Assembly: GCF_001612685.1 (NCBI RefSeq)
Contig: NZ_BDAY01000066.1
Coordinates: 1-64,000, forward strand
Reading direction: 5' to 3'
DNA: 64,000 bases
Origin: Nocardia altamirensis NBRC 108246
Lineage (GTDB): Bacteria; Actinomycetota; Actinomycetes; Mycobacteriales; Mycobacteriaceae
Of the stretch, positions 40,747 to 51,307 are shown piece after piece. Made by a program: the position numbers and the translations under genes. Every line of letters begins with the position of its first letter. The stretch's first letter is position 1. Under the pieces are notes generated by a model. It made no database searches. It worked only from the letters and a program-made list of their open reading frames with translations, and was not told the origin of the DNA.

Positions 40747-42189
40747 ATGGTGAAATCCAGAGCCGCCGCCGAGGTCTTCACGGAGATGTCCGGCCGCGCC
40801 TGGGCGGTGCTCGCGGTGTTGTGCGGCGCGATATTCCTGGAGGGCATCGACGTCGCGATGCTCAATGTGGCGCTGCCCTCGATCCGCGCCGAGTTCGGCT
40901 TGTCCACCGGGATGCTCAGCGGCGTGGTGTCGGCCTACGTGCTCGGCTACGGCGGTTTCGTGCTGCTCGGCGGTCGCGCCGCCGACCTGCTCGGTCGCAG
41001 GCGGATGTTCCTGTTCTGGATGACGGTGTTCCTGCTGTTCTCCGGACTCGGCGGCTTCGCCACCAATGGGTGGATGCTGTTGACCGCCCGTTTCGTCACC
41101 GGCGTCGCTGCCGCATTCCTTGCGCCGGCGGGACTTTCGTTGATCACCACCAACTTCGCCGAGGGCAGGGTGCGCGACCGGGCGCTGATGTTCTACGCGG
41201 GTATCGGGGCGGGCGGCTTCTCGCTCGGCATGGTGGTCGGCGGCTTGCTGACCGCGCTCGGCTGGCGCTGGGTGTTCTTCGTTCCGGTGCTGGTCTCCGC
41301 GGTGCTGCTGGCGGCCGCGATCGCGCTGGTCCGGGATTCCGGTGTGCCGGAACGTGTTCGGGGCGGCTTCGACGTGCTCGGCGCGCTCGGGGTGACCGGC
41401 GCGATGCTGCTGCTCGTCTACGGTGTCGTGCGGCTGGAACATCCTGGCAACGGTCCGGCGCTGACCGCGGCGACCTTCGCCGGTGGTCTCGCGCTGCTGG
41501 CCTTGTTCGTGCTGAACGAACGGCGCGCCGCGGCACCGCTGGTCCGGCTCGGCATCCTGCGCTCGGCGGCACTGGTGCGCACCAATCTGGTTGCGGTGCT
41601 GTTCATCGGCTCGTTCATGGGCTTCCAGTTCCTTGTCACGCTGTACTTCCAGGAACTGCGCGGTTGGAGCACGGTGGCAACCGGTCTCGCCATGGCGGTG
41701 ATGGGTTTGGACGCCATCCTCGCGCCGTTGGTGACGCCGTGGCTGGTGCGCAAGTTCGGCAATGTGCGGGTGATTCTCGGCGGTGCGATCTTCGCTGCGC
41801 TCGCCTACGTGCTGTTCCTGCCGTCCGGGCTCGACCGGGCCTACATCGCGATCCTGCCGACGATGCTGCTGCTCGCCGTGGCATTCGCCCTCGTCTACGG
41901 CCCGCTGACCATCGCGGCGACCGACGGCGTCGCCGAGGCAGAGCACGGTCTGGCGGGCGGGTTGCTCTACACGGCAATCCAATTCGGCGCGGCCCTCGGC
42001 ATCTCGGTCGTGACGGCCGTGAACGTCGCCGCGGTCGACGCGGGCAAGCTGGGGATCGACGGTCTGCGCGTCGCTTTGATCGTGCCGGTCGTTGCCGCGG
42101 TCCTGGCGGCCGCTGTCGCGGCGGCGGGCCTGCGCCGCACCGTGATTCCCGTGTCCGAGCCGAGGGTGGAGCAGCTCGCGCGAGTGTGA
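40747..42189 (+). CDS. MFS drug-efflux type transporter
   Basis: A 480-residue membrane transporter of the major facilitator superfamily, DHA2-like by length and many hydrophobic helices. The family loop GGRAADLLGRRRMF lies between helices 2 and 3 and a motif C-like Gly-rich helix (GIGAGGFSLGMVVGG) follows. The start ATG has GGGGAG upstream. Divergent regulation by HxlR suggests export of a toxic or electrophilic compound. The substrate cannot be predicted. Confidence 0.9.
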   Translation: MVKSRAAAEVFTEMSGRAWAVLAVLCGAIFLEGIDVAMLNVALPSIRAEFGLSTGMLSGVVSAYVLGYGGFVLLGGRAADLLGRRRMFLFWMTVFLLFSGLGGFATNGWMLLTARFVTGVAAAFLAPAGLSLITTNFAEGRVRDRALMFYAGIGAGGFSLGMVVGGLLTALGWRWVFFVPVLVSAVLLAAAIALVRDSGVPERVRGGFDVLGALGVTGAMLLLVYGVVRLEHPGNGPALTAATFAGGLALLALFVLNERRAAAPLVRLGILRSAALVRTNLVAVLFIGSFMGFQFLVTLYFQELRGWSTVATGLAMAVMGLDAILAPLVTPWLVRKFGNVRVILGGAIFAALAYVLFLPSGLDRAYIAILPTMLLLAVAFALVYGPLTIAATDGVAEAEHGLAGGLLYTAIQFGAALGISVVTAVNVAAVDAGKLGIDGLRVALIVPVVAAVLAAAVAAAGLRRTVIPVSEPRVEQLARV

Positions 42190-42198
42190 TCCGAGCGG

Positions 42199-42228
42199 GG
42201 CGGGCCGGAGCGGTGGCTCCGGCCCGCC
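42199..42228. terminator. Bidirectional terminator after MFS gene
   Basis: GGCGGGCCGGAGC / GCTCCGGCCCGCC with a GGTG loop forms a perfect 13 bp stem between convergent stops at 42189 and 42232. Confidence 0.85.
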
Positions 42229-42231
42229 TCG

Positions 42232-42531
42232 TCATGGTCGCTCGCGCAACGCCGGGTAGACGACTTCCTGAAGATAGGTGTCGATGTCGCGCCCATGGCG
42301 CCTGGCCTCGATCACCGCGACGCCGTTCCGTGCTGCCCGCTGCTTCAACAGTTCACGCGAAACCCGTTCCACCCCACCGCCGATCAGCAGGGTGCCGAAC
42401 TCCCCGGTATCGAGCGCCGCGAGCGCGTCCTGGTCGGCGATGACGCCTTCGGCGGTGAACCCGTGCGCCCGGATCTGCGCGGTGGCGGTGTCGACGGTGT
42501 TGCGGCTGCGGCCGATGATCAGAATGTCCAT
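42232..42531 (-). CDS. Small Rossmann-like hypothetical protein (99 aa)
   Basis: A 99-residue alpha/beta protein beginning MDILIIGRSRNTVDTATAQI, with the spacing of a Rossmann-like or receiver-like half domain, followed by DTGEFGTLLIGGGVER. It lies 17 bp after the AGPS-like gene in the same direction, so the two are probably co-transcribed. I do not recognise a family and no catalytic residues are evident. It may bind a nucleotide or be a partner subunit. Confidence 0.65.
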   Translation of the reverse strand: MDILIIGRSRNTVDTATAQIRAHGFTAEGVIADQDALAALDTGEFGTLLIGGGVERVSRELLKQRAARNGVAVIEARRHGRDIDTYLQEVVYPALRERP

Positions 42532-42548
42532 TTAAGCCGTCGCGTCTG

Positions 42549-44150
42549 TCACAGGAGTACTCCCGGGTTCAGGATTCCTGCGGGGTCGAGTGCGGATTTG
42601 CTCGCGCGCAGCGCCAGTGCGAAGGGCTCCGGACGTTGGCGGTCGTACCAGGGCCGATGGTCCCTGCCGACCGCGTGATGATGGGTGATCGTGCCGCCAT
42701 TGGCCGAGAGCGCTTCGGAGACAGCGGATTTGATCTCGTCCCACTGCGCGACGGTGCTGCCCCAGCGTCCCGCGGCGTAGATGCCGAAGTAAGGCGCAGG
42801 ACCGTCCGGATAGACATGGGTGAAGCGGCAGGTGACGACGCCCTGCGCGCCCACCGCACGGATCGCGTCGTTGGCCGCGGTGGTCACCGCGGACTTGAGC
42901 GCATCGAATGTGTCCCAGGTGCAGGCGGTTTCGAACGTCTCGGTGATCATCGATTGCGCGGCAAGAGCATCGCGCTGGTACGGCATGCGCAGGAACGACG
43001 AGCGCCACGTGTCGGCGGTGCCGCCGGTGTGCACGCTGGTCTCGGAATCGGTGTAGCGCACGGGTTCCGGCAGCTTGCCACCGTATTCGACGGCGATCTC
43101 GACGGCCCGCTCCAGCCAGACCCGCGTCGGATGGTCCGCGGACTCGAACCCGAGCACCAGCACGCCACCCGAGGTCGCGGCCCCCGCGTTGAGAAACGCC
43201 TCGGCCGGGTCGAGCAGACGGCAGTTGGTCGGATACAGCCCGGACTGGGCGATCGTGCGGGTCGCGGTCACCGCACGGTCGTAGTCGTCGAAGTGCACGG
43301 AAGCCGTTGCGCGCCAGCGCGGCCGATCCTGCAGCCGCATCCAGGCTTCGGTGATCACGCCGAGCGTGCCTTCGGAACCGAGGAACATCCGGTCCGGCGA
43401 TGGCCCGGCACCCGAGCCGGGCAGCCTGCGCGATGCACTGACACCTGCGGGGGTAACCACCCGCATCGACTCGACCAGATCATCGATGTGGGTATAGAGC
43501 GTCGCGAAGTGCCCACCGGCCCGCGTGGCCAGCCACCCACCGAGCGTGGAGAACTCGAACGACTGCGGAAAATGCCGCAGGGTCAGCCCGGATTCCCGCA
43601 GTTGGTCTTCCAGCGCTGGCCCGAACACACCCGCTTGGATCCGCGCCGCCCGACTGGTGCGATCGACCTCGAGTACCTGATCGAGCGCACCGAGATCGAG
43701 GCTCACCGCACCGGCGAAGTCGCCGTCGAGACGCGGCTCTATCCCGCCGACCACGGAAGTGCCACCACCGAACGGGATCACGGCGATGTTCGCGCGGCTC
43801 GCCCAATCGAGCACATCGACGACATCGGCTTCGGTGCGCGGCCGGACGACGAGGTCCGGTGGAGTCTGCACGTCTCCGAGGAGGTTGCGCACCACATCAC
43901 GGAAGGCCTGCCCGTGAGCGTGCGCCGCCCGATCGGCGGGATCGGTGGACACCACTGCGGCAAGCGCGTCCGGCGCGGCGATCCGAGGTTCCGGCAACGC
44001 CAGCGAGCCGATCGAGGGCGGCTCGTGGGCGGTCAGATCGGCTCCGGGCAGGATCGCCGCGACCCTGGTCGTCAGTGCCGCCCGCTCCGCGCCGTCGACG
44101 GCGTCCTCGACATTGCCCCAACCCCACCACGACCGCGTCTTCGCCGACAC
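42549..44150 (-). CDS. Alkyldihydroxyacetonephosphate-synthase-like FAD oxidoreductase
   Basis: A 533-residue FAD-linked enzyme of the PCMH/VAO type. The FAD-binding loop is PFGGGTSVVGG; FSTLGGWLATRAGGH is the second family block; SEGTLGVITE follows, and a His-rich HHHAVGRDHRPWY near the C-terminus resembles the AGPS active site. The GTG at 44150 with AGGAG five bases upstream gives a length close to mycobacterial AgpS. AGPS makes ether-lipid precursors in animals; in actinobacteria the substrate of this family is uncertain. Confidence 0.85.
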   Translation of the reverse strand: MSAKTRSWWGWGNVEDAVDGAERAALTTRVAAILPGADLTAHEPPSIGSLALPEPRIAAPDALAAVVSTDPADRAAHAHGQAFRDVVRNLLGDVQTPPDLVVRPRTEADVVDVLDWASRANIAVIPFGGGTSVVGGIEPRLDGDFAGAVSLDLGALDQVLEVDRTSRAARIQAGVFGPALEDQLRESGLTLRHFPQSFEFSTLGGWLATRAGGHFATLYTHIDDLVESMRVVTPAGVSASRRLPGSGAGPSPDRMFLGSEGTLGVITEAWMRLQDRPRWRATASVHFDDYDRAVTATRTIAQSGLYPTNCRLLDPAEAFLNAGAATSGGVLVLGFESADHPTRVWLERAVEIAVEYGGKLPEPVRYTDSETSVHTGGTADTWRSSFLRMPYQRDALAAQSMITETFETACTWDTFDALKSAVTTAANDAIRAVGAQGVVTCRFTHVYPDGPAPYFGIYAAGRWGSTVAQWDEIKSAVSEALSANGGTITHHHAVGRDHRPWYDRQRPEPFALALRASKSALDPAGILNPGVLL

Positions 44151-44596
44151 TGCAACTCCTCTCGATCGGGCTCGCGCCCGCGCGTGCCATTGCATCATGG
44201 AAGCAGCACCGGTATCGGTGATCGGCCACACCGCAGCACGGCCCGGAACGCGGTGTGCTCGACAGTCGCTTGCTCCTGCCGGATCCATCCGAAACCGGTC
44301 CATGCGCCGCGCGGAGCGCGATCGCCGAGATTCTTTCGGCGTTCGGGAATCATTCGCGCCGCACGTCCGTTGAGCTGGAAGACAAGATTGAGCGTGGATC
44401 ACTCAAGTTTGAGTTGACGCCCGGAGGTATCTGGGGGCAGGATTGAGCCGACCACGCTCAGCGTTGCTGGGACCGTGCTCCGTGAGGTGCTTGGGGCGAG
44501 GTCTCGCGGCACAGGATGGAAGACGCATCCTGGGCAGCCGGGCGGCATTCGCCCAGCATCGACACATGTAGGTACGTCAAATTAGGAGGAACAACA
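44151..44596. other. 446 bp divergent region before dnaK
   Basis: Contains the HAIR element at 44387-44407 and probable dnaK promoter just downstream (TTGACG at 44414, CAGGAT about 17 bp later), then a leader of about 160 bases. No coding region seen. Confidence 0.6.
44387..44407. promoter_or_regulatory. HAIR element (HspR operator) upstream of dnaK
   Basis: ATTGAGC, 7 bp, ACTCAAG matches the HspR-associated inverted repeat consensus CTTGAGT-N7-ACTCAAG with two changes in the left arm. A further TTGAGT follows at 44410. It is placed for autoregulation of the dnaK-grpE-dnaJ-hspR operon. Confidence 0.8.
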
Positions 44597-46440
<1,844 letters not shown>

Positions 46441-46444
<4 letters not shown>

Positions 46445-47103
46445 GCAACTCCGAACAAGAGCCGATCACCTTCGTGGACAATCGCAAGATCGATCCGGAG
46501 ACCGGCGAGATCAGGGAGCCCGCGGCGGCCGACGCCGCCGCGGGGCCTGATGCCGGGAACGGTGCCGAAGCCGCCGCGGCGGCGCCAGCCGACACCGCAA
46601 GCGTCGAGCTGGCCGAGCGCACCGCCGACCTGCAGCGACTGACCGCGGAGTACGCGAACTACCGGCGTCGGGTCGAACGCGACCGCAAGACCGCGATCGA
46701 CACCGCCAAGGCCGCCGTTGTCACCGAATTGCTCGGCGTGCTCGACGATCTCGATCGGGCACGGGCACACGGCGACCTGGATGCGGGCCCGCTGAAGTCG
46801 GTGGCCGACAAGCTGGCCGCCGCGCTGCAGAAGCAGGGACTGGAGGAATTCGGTTCCGCGGGTGAGCCTTTCGACCCGACGCTGCACGAGGCCGTGCAGC
46901 ACGAGGGCTCCGGGCACGACCCGGTGATCGGCATCGTCATGCGCAAGGGCTATCGGTTCGGCGATCGGGTGCTTCGGCACGCGCTCGTCGGGGTAACCGA
47001 TGGCGTGGCCGACCTGGTCGGCGACGAGCGGAAGCCGGCCGAGCAGGCGGGTGCGGACCAGCCAGAGGCATCGGATGCTGATGCCGGCGCGAACAAACAC
47101 TAA
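46441..47103 (+). CDS. grpE: Nucleotide exchange factor GrpE
   Basis: A 220-residue GrpE, GTG start overlapping the dnaK stop. An acidic, Ala-rich N-terminus is followed by a long helix (YANYRRRVERDRK) and the C-terminal beta domain (GYRFGDRVLRHALVGVTDG). It releases ADP from DnaK. The C-terminal tail after residue 200 is low-complexity. Confidence 0.97.
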
Positions 47104-47127
47104 TACTGCGAGAGGAGGAGATATCCG

Positions 47128-48285
47128 GTGAGTCAGCGGGAGTGGATCGAAAAGGACTTCTACAAGGAGCTGGGTGTCTCCTCCAGCGCCTCGCAAGACG
47201 AGATCAAGAAGGCGTACCGCAAGCTCGCTCGCGACTTGCATCCGGACGCCAACCCCGGCGATGCCAAGGCCGAGGAGCGGTTCAAGACCGTCAGCGAAGC
47301 GCACGCGGTGCTGTCGGATCCGGCCAAGCGCAAGGAATACGACGACACCCGAAAGCTGTTCGCGGGTGGCGGATATCCGCGTGGCGGCTTCACGCCCGGT
47401 GCCGGCGGCGGCTTTTCGCAGGACTTCAACATCGGTGACATCTTCGGCGGCGCCAATGCCGGCGACGGTGGCCTCGGTGACCTGCTCGGTGGGCTGTTCA
47501 ACCGGGGCGGCACGCGCACCGCGAGCCGCCCGCGGCGCGGGGCCGATGTGGAGACCGAGACGACCCTCGGTTTCCGGGAGGCCGCGCAGGGCGTCACCGT
47601 TCCGCTGCGGATGACCAGTCCGTCGCCGTGCACCACGTGTCACGGCAGCGGCGCGAAGCCGGGCACCAGCCCTCGGGTCTGCCCGAACTGCAACGGCACC
47701 GGCATCATCAGCCGCAACCAGGGCGCGTTCGGCTTCAGCGAGCCGTGCGATGACTGCCGGGGCACCGGCTCGATCATCGACGACCCGTGCGTCGACTGCC
47801 ACGGCAGCGGCATCCAGAACCGCACGCGCACCATCACCGTGCGGATTCCGCCGGGAGTCAGCGACGGACAGCGGATTCGGCTGGCCGGTCAGGGTGAGGC
47901 GGGCCTGCGTGGCGCGCCGTCGGGCGACCTGTTCGTCAGCGTGCACGTCAGCCAGGACAAGGTTTTCGGCCGCAACGGCGACGACCTGACCCTGGTGCTG
48001 CCGGTCAGTTACAGCGAATTAGTGCTCGGGACAACGGTTTCCGTGCCTACCCTGGAGGGGCGCGTCGGCGTCAAGGTGCCGCCTGGCACCGCGGACGGCC
48101 GCATCCTGCGGGTGCGCGGTCGCGGCGTGCCCAAGCGCGGCGGCGGCGCCGGTGACCTGCTGGTCACCGTCAAGGTCGCGGTGCCACAGAAGTTGGATGA
48201 CAATGCCGCCGACGCGCTGCGACGCTACGCGGAGGCGGAGAAGGCCAGCGGATTCGATCCACGGGCAGGATGGGCAGGTGCTTGA
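47128..48285 (+). CDS. dnaJ: Co-chaperone DnaJ
   Basis: A 385-residue class I DnaJ. The J domain carries HPD (DLHPDANPGD), a Gly/Phe-rich segment follows, then four CxxCxGxG zinc motifs (CTTCHGSG, CPNCNGTG, CDDCRGTG, CVDCHGSG) and the C-terminal peptide-binding domain. The GTG start follows AGGAGG. It overlaps hspR by one base (TGATG), so translation is coupled. Confidence 0.97.
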   Translation: MSQREWIEKDFYKELGVSSSASQDEIKKAYRKLARDLHPDANPGDAKAEERFKTVSEAHAVLSDPAKRKEYDDTRKLFAGGGYPRGGFTPGAGGGFSQDFNIGDIFGGANAGDGGLGDLLGGLFNRGGTRTASRPRRGADVETETTLGFREAAQGVTVPLRMTSPSPCTTCHGSGAKPGTSPRVCPNCNGTGIISRNQGAFGFSEPCDDCRGTGSIIDDPCVDCHGSGIQNRTRTITVRIPPGVSDGQRIRLAGQGEAGLRGAPSGDLFVSVHVSQDKVFGRNGDDLTLVLPVSYSELVLGTTVSVPTLEGRVGVKVPPGTADGRILRVRGRGVPKRGGGAGDLLVTVKVAVPQKLDDNAADALRRYAEAEKASGFDPRAGWAGA

Positions 48286-48677
48286 TGTCCAATGATCCGA
48301 AGCAGTCGCGTGCCGAGTTCTTCATGATCTCGGTGGCGGCCCAACTCGCGGGCATGCACGCGCAGACACTGCGCACCTATGACCGACTGGGACTGGTTAC
48401 GCCACAACGCACTTCGGGCGGCGGGCGACGCTACTCGACCAGGGACGTCGAGCTGCTGCGCGAGGTGCAGCGGCTGTCTCAGGACGAGGGCGTCAACCTG
48501 GCGGGCATCAAGCGCATCATCGAACTCACCAATCAGGTCGAGGAACTGCAGCAGCGGGTGGCCGAGCTGGCGGCCGAGCTGGACCGGATGCGGGCGGGCT
48601 ATCGGCCCGATCTTTCCCCGCCGCAGCGCAGCACCGCGCTGGTGGTCTGGCAACCGCGCAATCGCCGGAATATGTGA
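48285..48677 (+). CDS. hspR: Heat-shock repressor HspR (MerR family)
   Basis: A 130-residue MerR-type repressor. The DNA-binding part (ISVAAQLAGMHAQTLRTYDR, then TSGGGRRYS) is followed by a coiled coil (about 75-105) and a short C-terminal tail. It is last in the dnaK operon and would bind the HAIR elements at 44387 and 53812. I chose the ATG overlapping the dnaJ stop; an in-frame GTG at 48270 is less likely. Confidence 0.95.
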   Translation: MSNDPKQSRAEFFMISVAAQLAGMHAQTLRTYDRLGLVTPQRTSGGGRRYSTRDVELLREVQRLSQDEGVNLAGIKRIIELTNQVEELQQRVAELAAELDRMRAGYRPDLSPPQRSTALVVWQPRNRRNM

Positions 48678-49246
48678 TCGATCGGCACTCGCGCAACACA
48701 ATTGAATACAGCTGGCTATTCCTCGGGCCCCTGGCCTCGGCATTGTTGATCATGATCCGAGATCGGGGGCCCGAAGTCGTCTCCAGCAGACCGTTCGGCA
48801 CGTTTGCTGACGGTATGCCGGTACTTAGTGTGTGACAACACTTATCGCGGCTGCTTTTCCGGACCGCTGACTTGTCATATTTTGTTGCGCGCCCCTGCTG
48901 CTCGATCGCTGTCGATTGTCCGGCGGAGTCCGCTTGCGATCATGGGATGTTGCCCTGTGGTCGCTCCAGAGCCCTTGGTAGCGTGAGAATTTCAGAACGA
49001 GTCTTGCAAAATCAGTGTTCTTGCGACTGATTTCGTCGATTTTTACCGTCTTTCAGTCTGTTTCGTCGGCGTTTCGCGCTGAGTGCCCTCGTTTTGAGGG
49101 AATTACAGGCTTGTTGTTTAAACGGAGGATTCCACTCCTGGCTAACCTCGCCTACACTTCTCGGCAACGGCTGCTGACGAGTGTCCCGCAGCACCTCACT
49201 CGCCGGCACGGTTTGTGTTCGAGTGCGAAATGGGGTTGTGACACAA
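48678..49246. other. 569 bp intergenic region after hspR
   Basis: No convincing gene; a leftward 91-residue frame (49012-49287) is Arg/Lys-rich and lacks support. An inverted repeat TCGGGCCCC (48723-48731) / GGGGCCCGA (48766-48774) may terminate the dnaK operon. Composition is AT-richer than the surroundings between about 48800 and 49170. The palindrome TTGTGACACAA (49236-49246) abuts the next start codon and could be an operator. Confidence 0.5.
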
Positions 49247-50416
49247 ATGGATTCGCGGACTGTCGCTTTGATCAGAACCACGTTCAAGGCGGTTGCTGCG
49301 GAGGAAGGGGGGCCGGAGAAATTAGCGAGATCGTTCTACTCGATCCTATTCACCGACTACCCCCAAGTCCGCGATTTTTTTCCAGCAGCCATGGACGCAC
49401 AGCGAGATCGCCTGGTCAAAGCCATCTCCTACGCATTGGACCGGCTCGAGGAGCCGAACAAGCTTCTACCGTTCCTTGCGCAACTCGGGCGTGACCATCG
49501 CAAATACGGTGTGCAGCCTGCGCATTACACGGCGGTCGCGGTCTCGCTGAAGGCCGCGATGCGGAACTACGCGGGCACCGAGATGTGGACCGACGAGGTC
49601 GACCGAGCCTGGGACGACGGCCTGAAGATCATCGGGGAGACCATGATCGGCGCCGCGGAGAAGGAAACGACGCCGGCGGTGTGGACCGGGACCGTGGTGG
49701 AACGCCGTGCGGTGCTACGCAATCTGACCGTGGTGCGGTTGCAACTCGATCAGCCGATGCAGTACGCCGCAGGCCAGTACCTGAGCGTGCAGATACCGTC
49801 CCGGCCGCGGATGTGGCGCTACCTGTCGCCCGCCGTGCCCGCAAATGCCAACGGGGAGATCGAGTTTCACATCCGTAGCGTGCTCGGCGGCTGGGTCAGC
49901 TCCGCCATCGTCGGCCACACCGTCGTCGGCGATCAGTGGCTGCTCGGTGCGCCGCTCGGCGGCCTCGGCATCCCGCGCAACGCCAAGCGCAAGATGTTGA
50001 TGGTCGGCTGCGGCACCGGCATAGCGCCGCTGCGCGCTCAGCTGATGGCGATGGCGCAGCGACGGACCAACCCGAAGGTGCACCTGTTCGTCGGCGGGCA
50101 TCACCCGTGCGATCTGTACGACCTGGAAACGCTGTCCACCCTGGCCGTTGCGCACCGCTGGTTGACCGTGACACCGGTCACCGAGCACGACGAAAACCCT
50201 TGGTGGTACACCGATTCCGGCGAACCCGAGCAGGTCTGGCGCGGCCTGGAGCCGCGGCTGACCGGGCAGATCGGCAAGGTGGTCGCCAGCTTCGGCGCCT
50301 GGGCCGACCGGGACGTCCAGATCGTCGGCTCGCCATCGATGGTGCAGACCACCAAGTTCCGCCTGATGGCCGCGGGGACGCTCACCAAGAACATCCGCCA
50401 CGACCCGCTGTTCTGA
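49247..50416 (+). CDS. Type II flavohaemoglobin-like protein 1
   Basis: A 389-residue protein. Residues 1-140 form a globin domain whose proximal His lies in LGRDHRKYGV, as in type II flavohaemoglobins of actinobacteria. A ferredoxin-reductase-type FAD domain follows, with the RxYS-type flavin motif altered (MWRYLSPAVP), then an NAD domain (GCGTGIAPLRA). This is the Rv0385 type, reported in M. tuberculosis to act on D-lactate rather than as a nitric oxide dioxygenase. I chose the ATG at 49247; a GTG at 49238 is possible. Convergent with a second reductase/globin pair. Confidence 0.85.
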   Translation: MDSRTVALIRTTFKAVAAEEGGPEKLARSFYSILFTDYPQVRDFFPAAMDAQRDRLVKAISYALDRLEEPNKLLPFLAQLGRDHRKYGVQPAHYTAVAVSLKAAMRNYAGTEMWTDEVDRAWDDGLKIIGETMIGAAEKETTPAVWTGTVVERRAVLRNLTVVRLQLDQPMQYAAGQYLSVQIPSRPRMWRYLSPAVPANANGEIEFHIRSVLGGWVSSAIVGHTVVGDQWLLGAPLGGLGIPRNAKRKMLMVGCGTGIAPLRAQLMAMAQRRTNPKVHLFVGGHHPCDLYDLETLSTLAVAHRWLTVTPVTEHDENPWWYTDSGEPEQVWRGLEPRLTGQIGKVVASFGAWADRDVQIVGSPSMVQTTKFRLMAAGTLTKNIRHDPLF

Positions 50417-50462
50417 CCGACGGTCCGGGATGTCGACCCCTCCCGTTATCCCGGACACCCGG

Positions 50463-50494
50463 AATCCGGCCGCGCCCTGCATCGCGGCCGGATT
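50463..50494. terminator. Terminator between convergent flavohaemoglobin genes
   Basis: AATCCGGCCGCG / CGCGGCCGGATT forms a perfect 12 bp stem with an 8-base loop, followed by TCC, between stops at 50416 and 50513. Confidence 0.8.
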
Positions 50495-50512
50495 TCCGGT
50501 CAGCGGATCAGC

Positions 50513-51292
50513 TCACATACCTTCGAATTGGATGCGCTCCGGTGGAGTTCCGTTGGCGAGCAACCGATCGACGGTCGCGCGGACCATGGCGGGGGAGCCG
50601 CACACCAGCACCTGATGGCTGTCGAACGCGCCGTGCGACGCCATCACATCGGCGAGGGTGCCGAACAGCACCTCGTCCGGCGGGAAGGTGATGTCCACGC
50701 GGCTGCGCTCGTACCACTCATCGATCCAGCCGGGATCGTCCGGACTCTCGACGACCGGAATCACCGTCAGCCACGGCAGTTCCCCGGACAGCAGGTAGAG
50801 CATGTCCTCGGCGTACAGATCGCGCGGGGTCTTGCCGCCGAAGAAGAGATAGGTGTGCGGCGGATCCGGCACGCGCGTCAGGTCGAGGATCTGCGCCCGC
50901 AGCGGGGCAAGGCCGGTGCCGCCCGCGACCATCACCACGTCGTCGCCCGCCGGGTCGATCGCGAAGGTGCCTTGCGGCGCGCGGATCGTCCACTCGTCGC
51001 CGGGCCTGGTGTCGGCGACGATGGACCCGCTGCACCACCCGCCTGGCACCGTGCGCACATGGAATTCCAGCTTGCCGTCCAGCGACGGCGGCAGCGCCGG
51101 GGACAGCCTGCGCCGCATGCTCGCCTGCTGCGGCACCGTCACCTCGACGGACTGCCCGGCGAGAAACGGGACGAACTCGCCGATCAGGCGGATCACCGCA
51201 AGGTCATGACGGATTCGGTGGTGTCCGACTACCGTCGCGGTCCACTCGGGCTGGTGTTGTGCACCATTGCCGAGTGCACTCGGGTCCCCCAT
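50513..51292 (-). CDS. Stand-alone FAD/NAD reductase related to flavohaemoglobin
   Basis: A 259-residue protein matching only the reductase half of the flanking flavohaemoglobins: flavin motif MRRRLSPALPP (Tyr lost), NAD motif GGTGLAPLRAQ, and C-terminal LVCGSPAMVRATVDRLL. No globin domain. The ATG follows GAAGGAGG at seven bases. It lies 15 bp after the second flavohaemoglobin gene, so both are in one operon, perhaps as an electron-transfer partner or duplicate reductase. Confidence 0.85.
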   Translation of the reverse strand: MGDPSALGNGAQHQPEWTATVVGHHRIRHDLAVIRLIGEFVPFLAGQSVEVTVPQQASMRRRLSPALPPSLDGKLEFHVRTVPGGWCSGSIVADTRPGDEWTIRAPQGTFAIDPAGDDVVMVAGGTGLAPLRAQILDLTRVPDPPHTYLFFGGKTPRDLYAEDMLYLLSGELPWLTVIPVVESPDDPGWIDEWYERSRVDITFPPDEVLFGTLADVMASHGAFDSHQVLVCGSPAMVRATVDRLLANGTPPERIQFEGM

Positions 51293-51307
51293 CGTGGGCC
51301 TCCTTCG

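Noticed and set aside
48678..49246. tRNA or structured small RNA in the hspR-flavohaemoglobin gap
   Set aside because: No cloverleaf could be drawn, only simple inverted repeats; nothing specific enough to call.
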